From NCBI GenBank assembly GCA_024244665.1, contig JAAEOI010000252.1, forward strand, positions 1 through 12,447: a stretch of DNA of 12,447 nucleotides, read 5' to 3'. The stretch's first letter is position 1. Each line of letters begins with the position of its first letter. The stretch is from Bacteroidota bacterium (lineage in GTDB: Bacteria; Bacteroidota; Bacteroidia; Bacteroidales; GCA-2748055). Below, one piece after another: positions 1 to 7,360 of this stretch. Below the pieces are notes generated by a model. That model made no database searches, was not told where the DNA came from, and saw only the letters and a list, made by a program, of their open reading frames with translations. A program made the translations under genes and the position numbers.

Positions 1-1
1 A

Positions 2-1114
2 CATAAAAAAGCGAGAGAAGAATATCTAAATAACCTGGTAAGAATTATTAATACCGCAGCAATTATTTATAATCTTGATGAGGTAATGATCTGTGGCGGT
101 CTGGCTGATGCAGATTTTACCTGTGGCTTTAATTTGGAAAGCAAGCTCAATTCACGTCTTGCCGAAAAACAAGTCGAACTGGATAAAGTAATTAAGGCTT
201 CAGTTTTAAAAGAAGGCAATAAACTGCAATTAATAGGTGCTGTTTCTCTAGCAAAAGGAGAGTCGGTCGCGAGAGCCCAACAAAGGCTAACAAAATATAA
301 GGCAATACCAACAGAAATTCCTTATCAGAAAGATTTGCAGTTACAGAATTTATCTACTTCAGAGCTTGTGAAGGTTTTATGGAAAGCTGAACAGGAAGCC
401 GGGGAATGGTTCAAAAAGAGTTTTCCATTTTTGGAACATGCAATAGACGAAATCTCAGACAGGGTAAAAAAAGGAGGCAGGCTTATTTATGTTGGTTCGG
501 GTACCAGCGGCAGGATTGCCGCCATGGATGCCGTAGAAATACCCTGTACTTATGGTTTTCCTGACGATAAAATTTTATGCCTTGTTGCGGGTGGAATTGC
601 CGATGCCTCCATTGAAATTGAATCTGATTTTGAAGAAGACGCCAGTTCAGTACCTGAAATGCTACTTATAAATATAAAACCCGAAGATACTGTAATTGGA
701 ATATCAGCCAGCGGAACAGCATATTATGTGCAGTCGGCACTTGCTTTGGCTAAAGAACGAGGTGCTTACTCAGTTATGATTCAAAGTGAAGAACCACAAA
801 CAGAATTACCATTTTGCAACACTGTCATTCCCTTGAATACAGGGTATGAAGTAGTAGCAGGTTCAACAAGGATGAAAGCAGGTACAGCAACAAAGAAAAT
901 ACTGAATTTTATCTCCTCGTCCGTCATGATTAAAATGGGGAAAGTTGCAGGTTCGTATATGATTGATGTGGCTTGTATCAACAATAAACTGATAGAACGA
1001 GCACAATCAATTCTTGGGATTCTATATCAAATGGAAAAAAAGGAAGCTCTTGTGCATTTGAAAAATGCAGATATGGATTTAGGCGAGGTTATCAGAAAAA
1101 TTCAATCAAAATAA
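2..1114 (+). CDS. murQ: ROK-family sugar kinase (C-terminal part) fused to N-acetylmuramic acid 6-phosphate etherase (MurQ); 5' partial
   Basis: The frame is open from base 2, so the Met at 86 is internal and the gene begins upstream of the window. Residues are numbered from that Met. The visible N-terminal part, up to about 60, reads like the end of a ROK kinase: DEVMICGG, then LIGAVSLAKG (49-58). From about 76 it is a MurQ/SIS domain: TE at 76-77, the phosphosugar loop GRLIYVGSGTSGR (131-143), MDAVEIPCTYG (147-157, holding the family catalytic Glu), ISASG (206-210) and GSTRMKAGTATK (259-270). By family knowledge, the kinase would phosphorylate MurNAc or GlcNAc, and MurQ cleaves MurNAc-6-P to GlcNAc-6-P and D-lactate in the cytoplasm. 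The MurQ part is about 265 residues, somewhat shorter at the C-terminus than the usual ~300. The transporter 10 nt downstream is probably co-transcribed. The MurQ call is firm; the kinase substrate is inferred. Confidence 0.9.
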   Translation, partial: HKKAREEYLNNLVRIINTAAIIYNLDEVMICGGLADADFTCGFNLESKLNSRLAEKQVELDKVIKASVLKEGNKLQLIGAVSLAKGESVARAQQRLTKYKAIPTEIPYQKDLQLQNLSTSELVKVLWKAEQEAGEWFKKSFPFLEHAIDEISDRVKKGGRLIYVGSGTSGRIAAMDAVEIPCTYGFPDDKILCLVAGGIADASIEIESDFEEDASSVPEMLLINIKPEDTVIGISASGTAYYVQSALALAKERGAYSVMIQSEEPQTELPFCNTVIPLNTGYEVVAGSTRMKAGTATKKILNFISSSVMIKMGKVAGSYMIDVACINNKLIERAQSILGILYQMEKKEALVHLKNADMDLGEVIRKIQSK

Positions 1115-1124
1115 AAAGCGAAGG

Positions 1125-2345
1125 ATGAACAATCAAAATGGATTGGGGAAGTGGAATAGTTTTATTCTACCCATGATCATTATTGGAATTATGTTCTCGG
1201 TGCTGGGCTTTGCAGTTGGAATAAATGCATTTTTTGTTCCTTTTGTGAAAGCTGCATTCCATATCAGTACTGCAATGTCTTATTTGGTGACCACTGCCAC
1301 CTTTTCAGCATTTGTACTTTTTGGGATACCATCGGGAAAAATCCTTATGAAGGTAGGATATAAAAGGTCTATGCTTTTATCTTTTATTTTAATGGCTTTA
1401 GGTATGCTTACAATTGTACCTGCCGCCAAATGGATAAGTTTTCCAATATTTTTGTTTGCATTATTCATAAATGGTATGGGACAGACCTTACTGAATACTG
1501 CTGTTAATCCATACATTACAATTTTGGGGCCTGAGAATAGTGCTGCCAAGAGAATAAGCATAATGGGAATATGCAATAAGTTATCGTTTGGCCTTGCTCC
1601 TGTAGTCCTTGCTATTTTTATGGATACAGTGAATGTCCAACTAAACGATGCAATTGTACCGTTTTACGTTATTACGGGGATATTGATATTTTTAGGAATC
1701 CTTTCATACTTGGCCCCACTCCCCGAGGTAAAAGCTACCGGAGAAGATGAAAGTAAAGATGAAAAAGCATTTGACTCTGCCAATTCAAAAACCAGTATCC
1801 TCCAGTTTCCTCATTTACTACTCGGTGCATTGGCAATATTCTTTTACGTGGGCGTAGAAAATATAGCACTGGTTTCAATCAACGACTATGCCATTGAAAT
1901 TGGATTGTCATCACCCGAAAAGTTTGCAGTTTATGTATCTGCCGGATATATTTTGGGGTATTTTCTGGGAATCATACTAATCCCAAAAATTGTATCGCAA
2001 ACCAATGCAATGAAGATTAATGCTGCCTTGGGTATAGTATCATCATTGTTAATTGTCCTGCTTCCGGGAGGAATATCAATTTATTTTGTAGCAATTTTAG
2101 GACTGGCTAACTCATTATTGTGGCCGGCAATTTGGCCTTTAGCACTTGCTGGTCTTGGTAAATTTACAAAAAGAGGCTCATCTTTAATGGTAATGGGAAT
2201 TGCCGGAGGTGGTTTGCTTCCGCCTGTCCTGGGGCTATTAAAAGACCATTTTACATCCTATCAGCAGGCCTACTGGATGTTGTTGCCCATATATTTGTAT
2301 TTTTTGTTTTATGCTACAAAGGGGCATAAAATCAGGAAAACATAA
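1125..2345 (+). CDS. MFS sugar transporter of the FHS (fucose:H+ symporter / GluP) family, candidate MurNAc permease
   Basis: This is a 406-residue integral inner-membrane protein with about twelve hydrophobic segments. A polar cytoplasmic loop at roughly 205-225 (rich in Glu, Asp and Lys) divides two six-helix halves. Family signatures include IPSGKILMKVGYKRS (68-82) and NTAVNPYITILGPENSAAKR (124-143), the latter typical of FHS transporters for fucose, glucose/galactose or amino sugars. AAGG sits directly before the ATG, and the gene starts 10 nt after the kinase-MurQ stop, so the two are very likely one operon. A MurNAc transporter (MurT) is known in Tannerella forsythia beside MurNAc kinase and etherase genes, which suggests MurNAc or a related amino sugar here. 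Substrate cannot be read from the sequence, and fucose or hexose transport remains possible. It converges on the serine dehydratase, leaving 16 nt between stops and no room for an obvious terminator. Confidence 0.88.
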   Translation: MNNQNGLGKWNSFILPMIIIGIMFSVLGFAVGINAFFVPFVKAAFHISTAMSYLVTTATFSAFVLFGIPSGKILMKVGYKRSMLLSFILMALGMLTIVPAAKWISFPIFLFALFINGMGQTLLNTAVNPYITILGPENSAAKRISIMGICNKLSFGLAPVVLAIFMDTVNVQLNDAIVPFYVITGILIFLGILSYLAPLPEVKATGEDESKDEKAFDSANSKTSILQFPHLLLGALAIFFYVGVENIALVSINDYAIEIGLSSPEKFAVYVSAGYILGYFLGIILIPKIVSQTNAMKINAALGIVSSLLIVLLPGGISIYFVAILGLANSLLWPAIWPLALAGLGKFTKRGSSLMVMGIAGGGLLPPVLGLLKDHFTSYQQAYWMLLPIYLYFLFYATKGHKIRKT

Positions 2346-2361
2346 TGGGCTTGCATATTGA

Positions 2362-3936
2362 TTATCTATTTTCCAGCATCTCTTTTAGCTCCCGGGCTTT
2401 TGCTGTTGCAGCCAGCCCCCCCCTTCCTGTACAACGTAAGGTAGAACACATGGATCTTCCCACCTGTGCTACCGTATCCAATACCTGATCGAAGGGAATC
2501 ACCGCATTAAATCCTGACAGTGCCATAGTTGATGCACCCAGTGCATTCATCCCTGCTGTTACGTTCTTACCAAGACAGGGGACCTCAACACGGTCGGCTA
2601 CTGGATCACATACCAGGCCGACAGTATTCTGCAGGGCCATTGAAGCTGCTCCTACAGACTGATCGGCGCTACCTCCTGACAGATCGGCCAGTGCAGCAGC
2701 AGCCATGCATGCAGCTGCCCCGGTTTCAACCTGGCAACCATATTCCTCCGCTGAAAAGCCCGGTCCTTTTGCAAAAAACACACCCATAAGTCCACCTGCA
2801 AAATATGCCATGGTTTTCTCTTCTTCTCCAAGATCGTTGGTATCGCAAAATGCCTTAACGGTCCCTCCAAATGTACCGCAGGAACCAGCCGTGGGAATTG
2901 CAACAATCACCTGCATGGAACTTTTGGCTTCCATTAAAGCGGTAATATTGGCTATGACCCGGTTTACCAGCGGACTGGTTTTAGTCTTCCTTTCCCTCTC
3001 GGCCTTTTCAATCAGATTTGATTGCTGCTGAAGTATTCTATCCTCGTATTCAGTTCCTGCTAATCCGGTTGAGATTCCTGCCTCAATGATTTGGATTAAA
3101 TCCTTCATTTTCAGGAAAAGGTCTTCTTCTGAAAATCCACTTCTGCATCTTTCATAGATCAGTCCTAATTTTCCCAGGCTGTAATTATTTGTGGATGCAT
3201 ATTCAAGCATCCCGTCAACATCTTTAAAAGGAAAATCCTCTTCCCTGCCCGATAATACCGGTAAAATTGGTGTGGTGGAAAACAATTCGCCAATTCCTGC
3301 AAAATCCCTGATCTGCTCCAGGGTAGGTTCCGGAATAGCATCGGGAGATTGGACCTGTATCAGACCTCCATTTTCATTTTCCGCCCAGGTGACCACGGTA
3401 TTTCCGGGCAATAAGCGCTGAATTGCTTTCAGGTCTTTCTGCTCAAAACTACTGTCAGCATGGATAAAGAGATGATAGCTACCACCTTTGAGACTCGTCT
3501 TATACCCATTATACTGCCTGATCTCAAACATACCGCCTCCCGTGGAAACGGCTACAATTTGATTTGTTCTGCCGGATCTTCCTTTGAGGGATACCCTGAC
3601 GGTATTGCCATGATCTGTTTTGAAACTGCTTATTTTATACTGAATGCGGACATCTTTTTCTTTGGCCACAAGTTCAGGCCTGATGATTCTTTCATCCCTA
3701 ATGTCAATTCCCAGTAAACCTCCATCCATTCCCATGGCAGTTCCCTGCTCCCGGTAATTTGGTGCCCATGCACCGTCTTTATCAAATTCAATCAGAGCCT
3801 CCTCTAATTCATCCCTTAAAAGCTGAACACAAACCATAGCTATCCGCCAGGAGGCAGCGGTATGTGAGCTTGAGGGGCCGCGCATTACAGGTCCTATGAC
3901 ATCGTTAAATATGCTGGGAAGTCCTTCTTCTTTCAT
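2362..3936 (-). CDS. sdaA: L-serine ammonia-lyase (L-serine dehydratase), iron-sulfur dependent, single-chain beta+alpha form
   Basis: This 524-residue cytoplasmic enzyme converts L-serine to pyruvate and ammonia using a 4Fe-4S cluster. The beta domain opens with IGPVMRGPSSSHTAA (14-28) and runs to about 220; the alpha domain follows. Alpha motifs are IPTAGSCGTFGG (347-358), YGCQVETG (399-406), LVCDPVADRVEVPC (441-454) and GRGGLAAT (504-511). C401, C443 and C454 are spaced 42 and 11 apart, the spacing I recall for the cluster ligands of the Legionella enzyme, so the site looks intact. No Cys is present at the extreme C-terminus, unlike enzymes that use a tail Cys as a fourth ligand. Length fits fused forms. 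The ATG at 3936 is the natural start, right before the beta-domain signature. It is divergent from the LamG gene and appears monocistronic. There is no evident functional link to its neighbours. Confidence 0.95.
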   Translation of the reverse strand: MKEEGLPSIFNDVIGPVMRGPSSSHTAASWRIAMVCVQLLRDELEEALIEFDKDGAWAPNYREQGTAMGMDGGLLGIDIRDERIIRPELVAKEKDVRIQYKISSFKTDHGNTVRVSLKGRSGRTNQIVAVSTGGGMFEIRQYNGYKTSLKGGSYHLFIHADSSFEQKDLKAIQRLLPGNTVVTWAENENGGLIQVQSPDAIPEPTLEQIRDFAGIGELFSTTPILPVLSGREEDFPFKDVDGMLEYASTNNYSLGKLGLIYERCRSGFSEEDLFLKMKDLIQIIEAGISTGLAGTEYEDRILQQQSNLIEKAERERKTKTSPLVNRVIANITALMEAKSSMQVIVAIPTAGSCGTFGGTVKAFCDTNDLGEEEKTMAYFAGGLMGVFFAKGPGFSAEEYGCQVETGAAACMAAAALADLSGGSADQSVGAASMALQNTVGLVCDPVADRVEVPCLGKNVTAGMNALGASTMALSGFNAVIPFDQVLDTVAQVGRSMCSTLRCTGRGGLAATAKARELKEMLENR

Positions 3937-3963
3937 CTGTATCTAATTAGTTCTGCTCCGTTA

Positions 3964-3971
3964 CAAAAATA
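3964..3971 (-). promoter_or_regulatory. Candidate Bacteroidota-type -7 element for the serine dehydratase gene
   Basis: On the minus strand this reads TATTTTTG, a full match to the Bacteroidota housekeeping -7 consensus TAnnTTTG. It lies 27 nt upstream of the dehydratase ATG, giving a plausible short leader. I could not find a convincing TTG/TTTG -33 element 19-21 nt further upstream. The flanks are AT-rich, so a chance match is possible. Confidence 0.35.
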
Positions 3972-4002
3972 GCATCATTTGTTAAAACATTCAGGATTCA
4001 TT

Positions 4003-4095
4003 TTACTCCAACAGCGATCTTAAAAAATCTGTCTCAATTTCCTGCCCGGGATTAAAAGCTTCAGATTCCATGTAGCGTAACAGCTTTAATTTCAT
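4003..4095 (-). CDS. Possible 30-residue small ORF upstream of the serine dehydratase
   Basis: An ATG at 4095 opens a 30-codon frame ending in TAA at 4003. It begins MKLKLLRYMESEAF and ends TDFLRSLLE. The same frame stays open for about 25 codons further upstream without a better start. The composition (mixed charged and Leu-rich) looks more protein-like than random AT-rich DNA, but I recognise no family. It lies on the dehydratase strand, 66 nt before its start, with the candidate -7 element between them. It could be a small gene, the tail of a decayed gene, or chance. No function is proposed. Confidence 0.2.
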   Translation of the reverse strand: MKLKLLRYMESEAFNPGQEIETDFLRSLLE

Positions 4096-4185
4096 TCTAA
4101 AAATAATTAATAAGTTCCAATCATTTAGTTTTATGTCCAGGTAAACACATGAAATAAGTATCTTTCTCTTTCAACCTAATGAATC

Positions 4186-6846
4186 ATGAAGAATATTTTT
4201 GTTTTTTTACTGGTAGCTGGTTTTATTTCATCAAACAGTATTTTGCTGTCTCAATCCACCGCATTTTACGCGTACTATACAAGGCTGGCCTATAATGACA
4301 ATAATAATACCGGTAAGTACGCCGATATTGTTGTGAATGTAAGTAAAACGGGTAAGTTGGTTTTCAGCCGGGAATATAGCTACTTGCCTTACTGGGAGGT
4401 TAAAAGTTCAAAGCAGTTTTTTCAAAGTATCATTCCCATTACCGGTGATGGTCCAGAGGAGCGTCCCGACAGGATCAACAAAAGTTCCTATGTGAGAGTG
4501 GTTGAAAATTCAAAAGAGAAAATAATTATACACTGGAGATATGCTCCGGACCAGAATAGTCTGAATTTCACCGATTTCAAGAAAAGCTATGAGGGTGATA
4601 TCGGAAGGTATTTTGCAGATTATGTGGATGAATATTTTATTATTGACCCCAGTGGTAGCGTTACAAGAAAGGTGAAAAAAGGATGTTATTCCCTCGATGA
4701 ATGGAATGACCCGATGAATGTAATTACCCAGGAGCTAAAACTTACTCCCGATGGTATTGAAACCATAAATAATGTACCTGCAGAATTACAAAACCTTCCG
4801 GGACAGAAAATATCGGGATCCGCGGTAATTGATAAAGAAAAAAGGGCTCCTGCATTGTGGTGGAAATTTGATGAAGGATTAGGAGCAAACCATAATTATA
4901 CTGTTGAAAGCAATAGTGGCTTTTCCTGCAAAATTAGTGGAGTAGACAGCTACTGGCGGGCAGGAGTATCAGGATCATCTCTTTCATTTGATGGTTATAC
5001 AAGCAAGGTATCCATGGCCGCTTCTGAGCTGCCTCATCTTACTGAAAACTTTTCAATTGAGGCCTGGATTGCTCCCCAGGAATATCCCTGGAACTGGTCG
5101 GGCATTGTTGATCATGACCAGGATAAAAAAGCCGGTTACTCCCTCTCCATTAACCACAAGGGAAAAATAGGTCTGCATGCCTGTATCGATGGTTCTTGGG
5201 TAGGATTAGTCACGAATGAGTCAGTAGAACTTTTGAAATGGACCTGCATAACAGGTGTTTACAGGAAGGATAAAGGATTCAGCATCTACTTCAATGGTGA
5301 GCTTGTTGGCACCAATGAAATTTCAGGTAGCATAACTGATGCCACAAATCATGATCTATATATTGGTATGGCCCATGAACAAAAACCACCCTGGGCATTT
5401 GAACGCAACATTACAAAATCCTACCTCTCCAATATGGTATTCAGTGGGCTGATAGATGAAGTTCGGCTATTCGAAAGGGCTCTGGACAGAACTGAAATAG
5501 AATCGGGATATCAGGATTATAAACCTGAGAACTCCAGGGTTCTAGATTTCTGGGTCCTGCCTGCCGGAGATGATATCCCAAACAATTTTGGTGCAACATA
5601 TACGAGACTAAAATGCAGTCCTGAATGGGATGGTTTATGGCGCTATGGAGATTATGCAGATATCGTAGTCTCATTTGATGATAAACCATCCCGCTTTGTA
5701 TTCTGGAGAGGGACAAATTATCTGCCCAGTATTGTTACCGAACCCGGACCAAAGGGGATCTGGAACAGCGATCAGGGGCCTGAGGATTATACTGACCAGT
5801 GCTATGAGCACATGTCGGATAAAACCTGCCGCTATTCGCATGTCAGGCTGATAGAAAATACGGAGGCAAGAGTTGTGGTTCACTGGCGAAATGCAAGTGT
5901 GGGGGTCAGCTATGATTGGTTAAGCATTGATGAAGATGGATGGGGATTATGGACCGATGAGTACTGGTACATCTATCCGGATGCAGTTTCGGTAAGATAC
6001 CAGGTGAGTGGAAGACTCAAGGATTTTAAGGATATTCAGACCCAGCAAAATGAATTGTTGAGTCAACCCGGAACAAGGCCCGAAGACATTGTTCCCTATG
6101 ATGCCATTACAGTTTCCAATATCAAAGGGGAAACAGAAGATCTGAATTACTCAACCGGCGTACCCTATGGGAAAGGACCAAAGACCGTGGAGGAGAGGAA
6201 TCTTATCTACATGAATCTTAATTCTGAATTTAAACACTTCAATATTGGAGAAATAGGATCATACTATGTGCCTTACAGTCAGTGGGAGTCCATGCGAATG
6301 GCTCCCGGACATACAAAATATAATGCCTGGAACCACTACCCTTTCGGCCTTTTACCAAGCGACGGAACCGTGGCAACAGGAATAGACAGGGTAAGTTCAT
6401 CATGTATTGGCACTCTATATGGCTTACATCATAAGCTTGACGACGGCAGAACAGATATGTATAACCTTTATGGCATTACAAACCTTCCGGCCAAAAAGCT
6501 GAAAGATCTTAATCGCTCGTGGAACTTTGCCCCGGCGTTAAGCAACATAAGCGGAGCTGAAGGCAACGGGTACGAAAAGGGACAGAGAGCCTATGTACTT
6601 ACCAGAGAATCAAACAAAATATCATTCAACCTGGATGGTTCTGATGACAGCCCCATATTAAATCCCTGCTTTGTCATTAAGAACTGGGAATCCGACACTG
6701 AAGCACGGATTAAGATTAACGGTAATAAACAGACAGCAGACAGCAAGGTCAGACAGGGAATTATCCGTGATACCGATGGTACCCGAAGCCTGGTCATCTG
6801 GATCGAGCAGAAATCAGACAAGAAGGCATCTTATGATATATATTAA
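4186..6846 (+). CDS. Secreted LamG-domain protein with two flanking His-Trp-Arg modules, family not recognised (candidate carbohydrate-active enzyme)
   Basis: The 886 residues start with a signal peptide (hydrophobic 3-20, likely cut near LSQS/T, 21-25). Order: module A1 (about 27-190), LamG/concanavalin-like jelly roll (about 222-440, with SIEAWIAPQEYPWNW 290-304, FSIYFNGELVG 365-375 and GLIDEVRLFERAL 421-433), module A2 (about 468-634), a linking region with NHYPFG (716-721), and a C-terminal beta-rich domain (about 771-886). A2 carries FVFWRGTNYLP (504-514), YSHVRLIENTEARVVVHWR (550-568), DEY (591-593) and R604. These match the paralogue at 10540-12447 almost residue for residue, so they are candidate active-site positions. 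A1 is a diverged copy. LamG domains often bind glycans. I infer an extracellular polysaccharide-acting protein, possibly a lyase, but cannot assign a reaction. It is divergent from the dehydratase and monocistronic as far as seen. Confidence 0.85.
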   Translation: MKNIFVFLLVAGFISSNSILLSQSTAFYAYYTRLAYNDNNNTGKYADIVVNVSKTGKLVFSREYSYLPYWEVKSSKQFFQSIIPITGDGPEERPDRINKSSYVRVVENSKEKIIIHWRYAPDQNSLNFTDFKKSYEGDIGRYFADYVDEYFIIDPSGSVTRKVKKGCYSLDEWNDPMNVITQELKLTPDGIETINNVPAELQNLPGQKISGSAVIDKEKRAPALWWKFDEGLGANHNYTVESNSGFSCKISGVDSYWRAGVSGSSLSFDGYTSKVSMAASELPHLTENFSIEAWIAPQEYPWNWSGIVDHDQDKKAGYSLSINHKGKIGLHACIDGSWVGLVTNESVELLKWTCITGVYRKDKGFSIYFNGELVGTNEISGSITDATNHDLYIGMAHEQKPPWAFERNITKSYLSNMVFSGLIDEVRLFERALDRTEIESGYQDYKPENSRVLDFWVLPAGDDIPNNFGATYTRLKCSPEWDGLWRYGDYADIVVSFDDKPSRFVFWRGTNYLPSIVTEPGPKGIWNSDQGPEDYTDQCYEHMSDKTCRYSHVRLIENTEARVVVHWRNASVGVSYDWLSIDEDGWGLWTDEYWYIYPDAVSVRYQVSGRLKDFKDIQTQQNELLSQPGTRPEDIVPYDAITVSNIKGETEDLNYSTGVPYGKGPKTVEERNLIYMNLNSEFKHFNIGEIGSYYVPYSQWESMRMAPGHTKYNAWNHYPFGLLPSDGTVATGIDRVSSSCIGTLYGLHHKLDDGRTDMYNLYGITNLPAKKLKDLNRSWNFAPALSNISGAEGNGYEKGQRAYVLTRESNKISFNLDGSDDSPILNPCFVIKNWESDTEARIKINGNKQTADSKVRQGIIRDTDGTRSLVIWIEQKSDKKASYDIY
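4264..4755 (+). repeat. Module A1: N-terminal, diverged copy of the His-Trp-Arg module
   Basis: This segment encodes residues 27-190 of the 886-residue protein. It aligns with module A2 in order and spacing: FYAYYTRL against FGATYTRL, KYADIVV against DYADIVV, LVFSREYSYLP against FVFWRGTNYLP, VRVVENSKEKIIIHWR against VRLIENTEARVVVHWR, and VDEYFIIDPSGSVTR against TDEYWYIYPDAVSVR. The first His of A2 (H552) is Tyr here (Y102), while the second (H116), the DEY (148-150) and the Arg (R161) are kept. This suggests an old internal duplication in which this copy lost catalytic or ligand function. Confidence 0.75.
5587..6087 (+). repeat. Module A2: conserved copy of the His-Trp-Arg module
   Basis: This segment encodes residues 468-634 of the 886-residue protein. 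It keeps both His residues (H552, H566), D591-E592-Y593 and R604, and is followed by QPGTRPED (627-634). The paralogue at 10540-12447 has all of these with the same His-His spacing (14) and Tyr-Arg spacing (11). Module limits are approximate and come from where the two copies stop resembling each other. Confidence 0.75.
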
Positions 6847-6868
6847 TGAAGCCGGCAAATAAGAGACT

Positions 6869-7163
6869 CTAATCCTTATCAACCATCCCGGTTATTGGCC
6901 CACAGTTTTTTCCCAATAGAAAAATGGTCCCGCTTTAAAGATTGGCGCCATGTATATCTATTCCTCCGTGACCATTTCCTGCCAGTTTAACACTGGCCAT
7001 TTTTAACACCCTCGGAGCATCTAAATAATAGATGCCCGGAGCAAAAGTGATGATAGGTAACGGCTTTTACTGTTGCAAAGTTTTCCTGGCGTGTAGTGGC
7101 ACTTGCATTACCAATGAGTGTGCAGATCACCATCACAATAATACTTTGCTTCATTATATTCAT
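6869..7163 (-). pseudogene. Decayed gene for a secreted protein resembling the start of a right-handed beta-helix (pectate-lyase-like)
   Basis: On the minus strand, an ATG at 7163 opens MNIMKQSIIVMVICTLIGNA, a credible signal peptide, followed by SATTRQENFATVKAVTY. After about 40 codons the sense shifts by one base. The original frame ends at 6987, but the neighbouring frame continues as ITFAPGIYYLDAPRVLKMA, then SVKLAGNGHGGIDIHGANL. It then meets TAA (6935-6937) and carries on protein-like as SGTIFLLGKNCGPITGM before a second stop at 6869-6871. The PGxYYL ... V.L.G.G ... G phrasing resembles the first coils of beta-helix polysaccharide lyases and hydrolases. A frameshift, an internal stop and the missing remainder mark it as broken. 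It lies antisense between two plus-strand genes. The family call is by eye only. Confidence 0.5.
6981..7005 (+). terminator. Weak hairpin followed by T-run, downstream of the 886-residue LamG gene
   Basis: GCCAGT (6981-6986) and ACTGGC (6992-6997) form a perfect 6-bp stem with a 5-nt loop, followed by a five-T run at 7000-7004. It lies about 135 nt after the LamG stop, so it could end that transcript. The stem is short and overlaps the decayed minus-strand gene, so it may simply be relic coding sequence. Confidence 0.2.
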
Positions 7164-7240
7164 TATTTAGTTTTTTGCTTCCCGGAAACCGGATAGTATA
7201 AAATTAAAAAATAACCCTAAAAATACAGACAACAGGAAAA

Positions 7241-7360
7241 TTGGGGGAAGTTTTTGAAGAGAGTAAAACGAAGAATGACGATGAAAAGGAGAAAGCTGAC
7301 ATGTTCATGAAGTCCGGAAAAGAAAACATCGCTAACTTTAAGCATAAAAATTTAACATGA
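7241..7360 (+). other. Possible 39-codon ORF overlapping the next start codon as ATGA
   Basis: A frame open from about 7207 ends at TGA 7358-7360, overlapping the ATG (7357) of the PQQ-like gene. Possible starts are TTG at 7241, with AGGA just upstream, or ATG at 7301. From the TTG it reads LGEVFEESKTKNDDEKEK and ends NIANFKHKNLT, very polar and charged. An ATGA junction is common between translationally coupled genes, but the A/G-rich base composition alone would give such a Lys/Glu-rich frame. No family is recognised. It may be spurious or the tail of a lost gene. Confidence 0.15.

Noticed and set aside
86..1114. Start codon at 86 for a 342-residue protein
   Set aside because: The same frame is open from base 2 and the upstream codons continue the ROK-kinase pattern, so this Met is internal.
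4126..4166. TAGTTTTA (4126-4133) and TATCTTTC (4159-4166) as -7 elements for the LamG gene
   Set aside because: Each misses the final G of TAnnTTTG and neither has a -33 partner; in such AT-rich DNA they are not distinguishable from chance.
7011..7041. Long imperfect inverted repeat (11 of 13 pairs, 5-nt loop), possible terminator or operator
   Set aside because: It falls in the decayed gene's PGIYYLDAP segment, has no T-run, and is as well explained by relic coding sequence.
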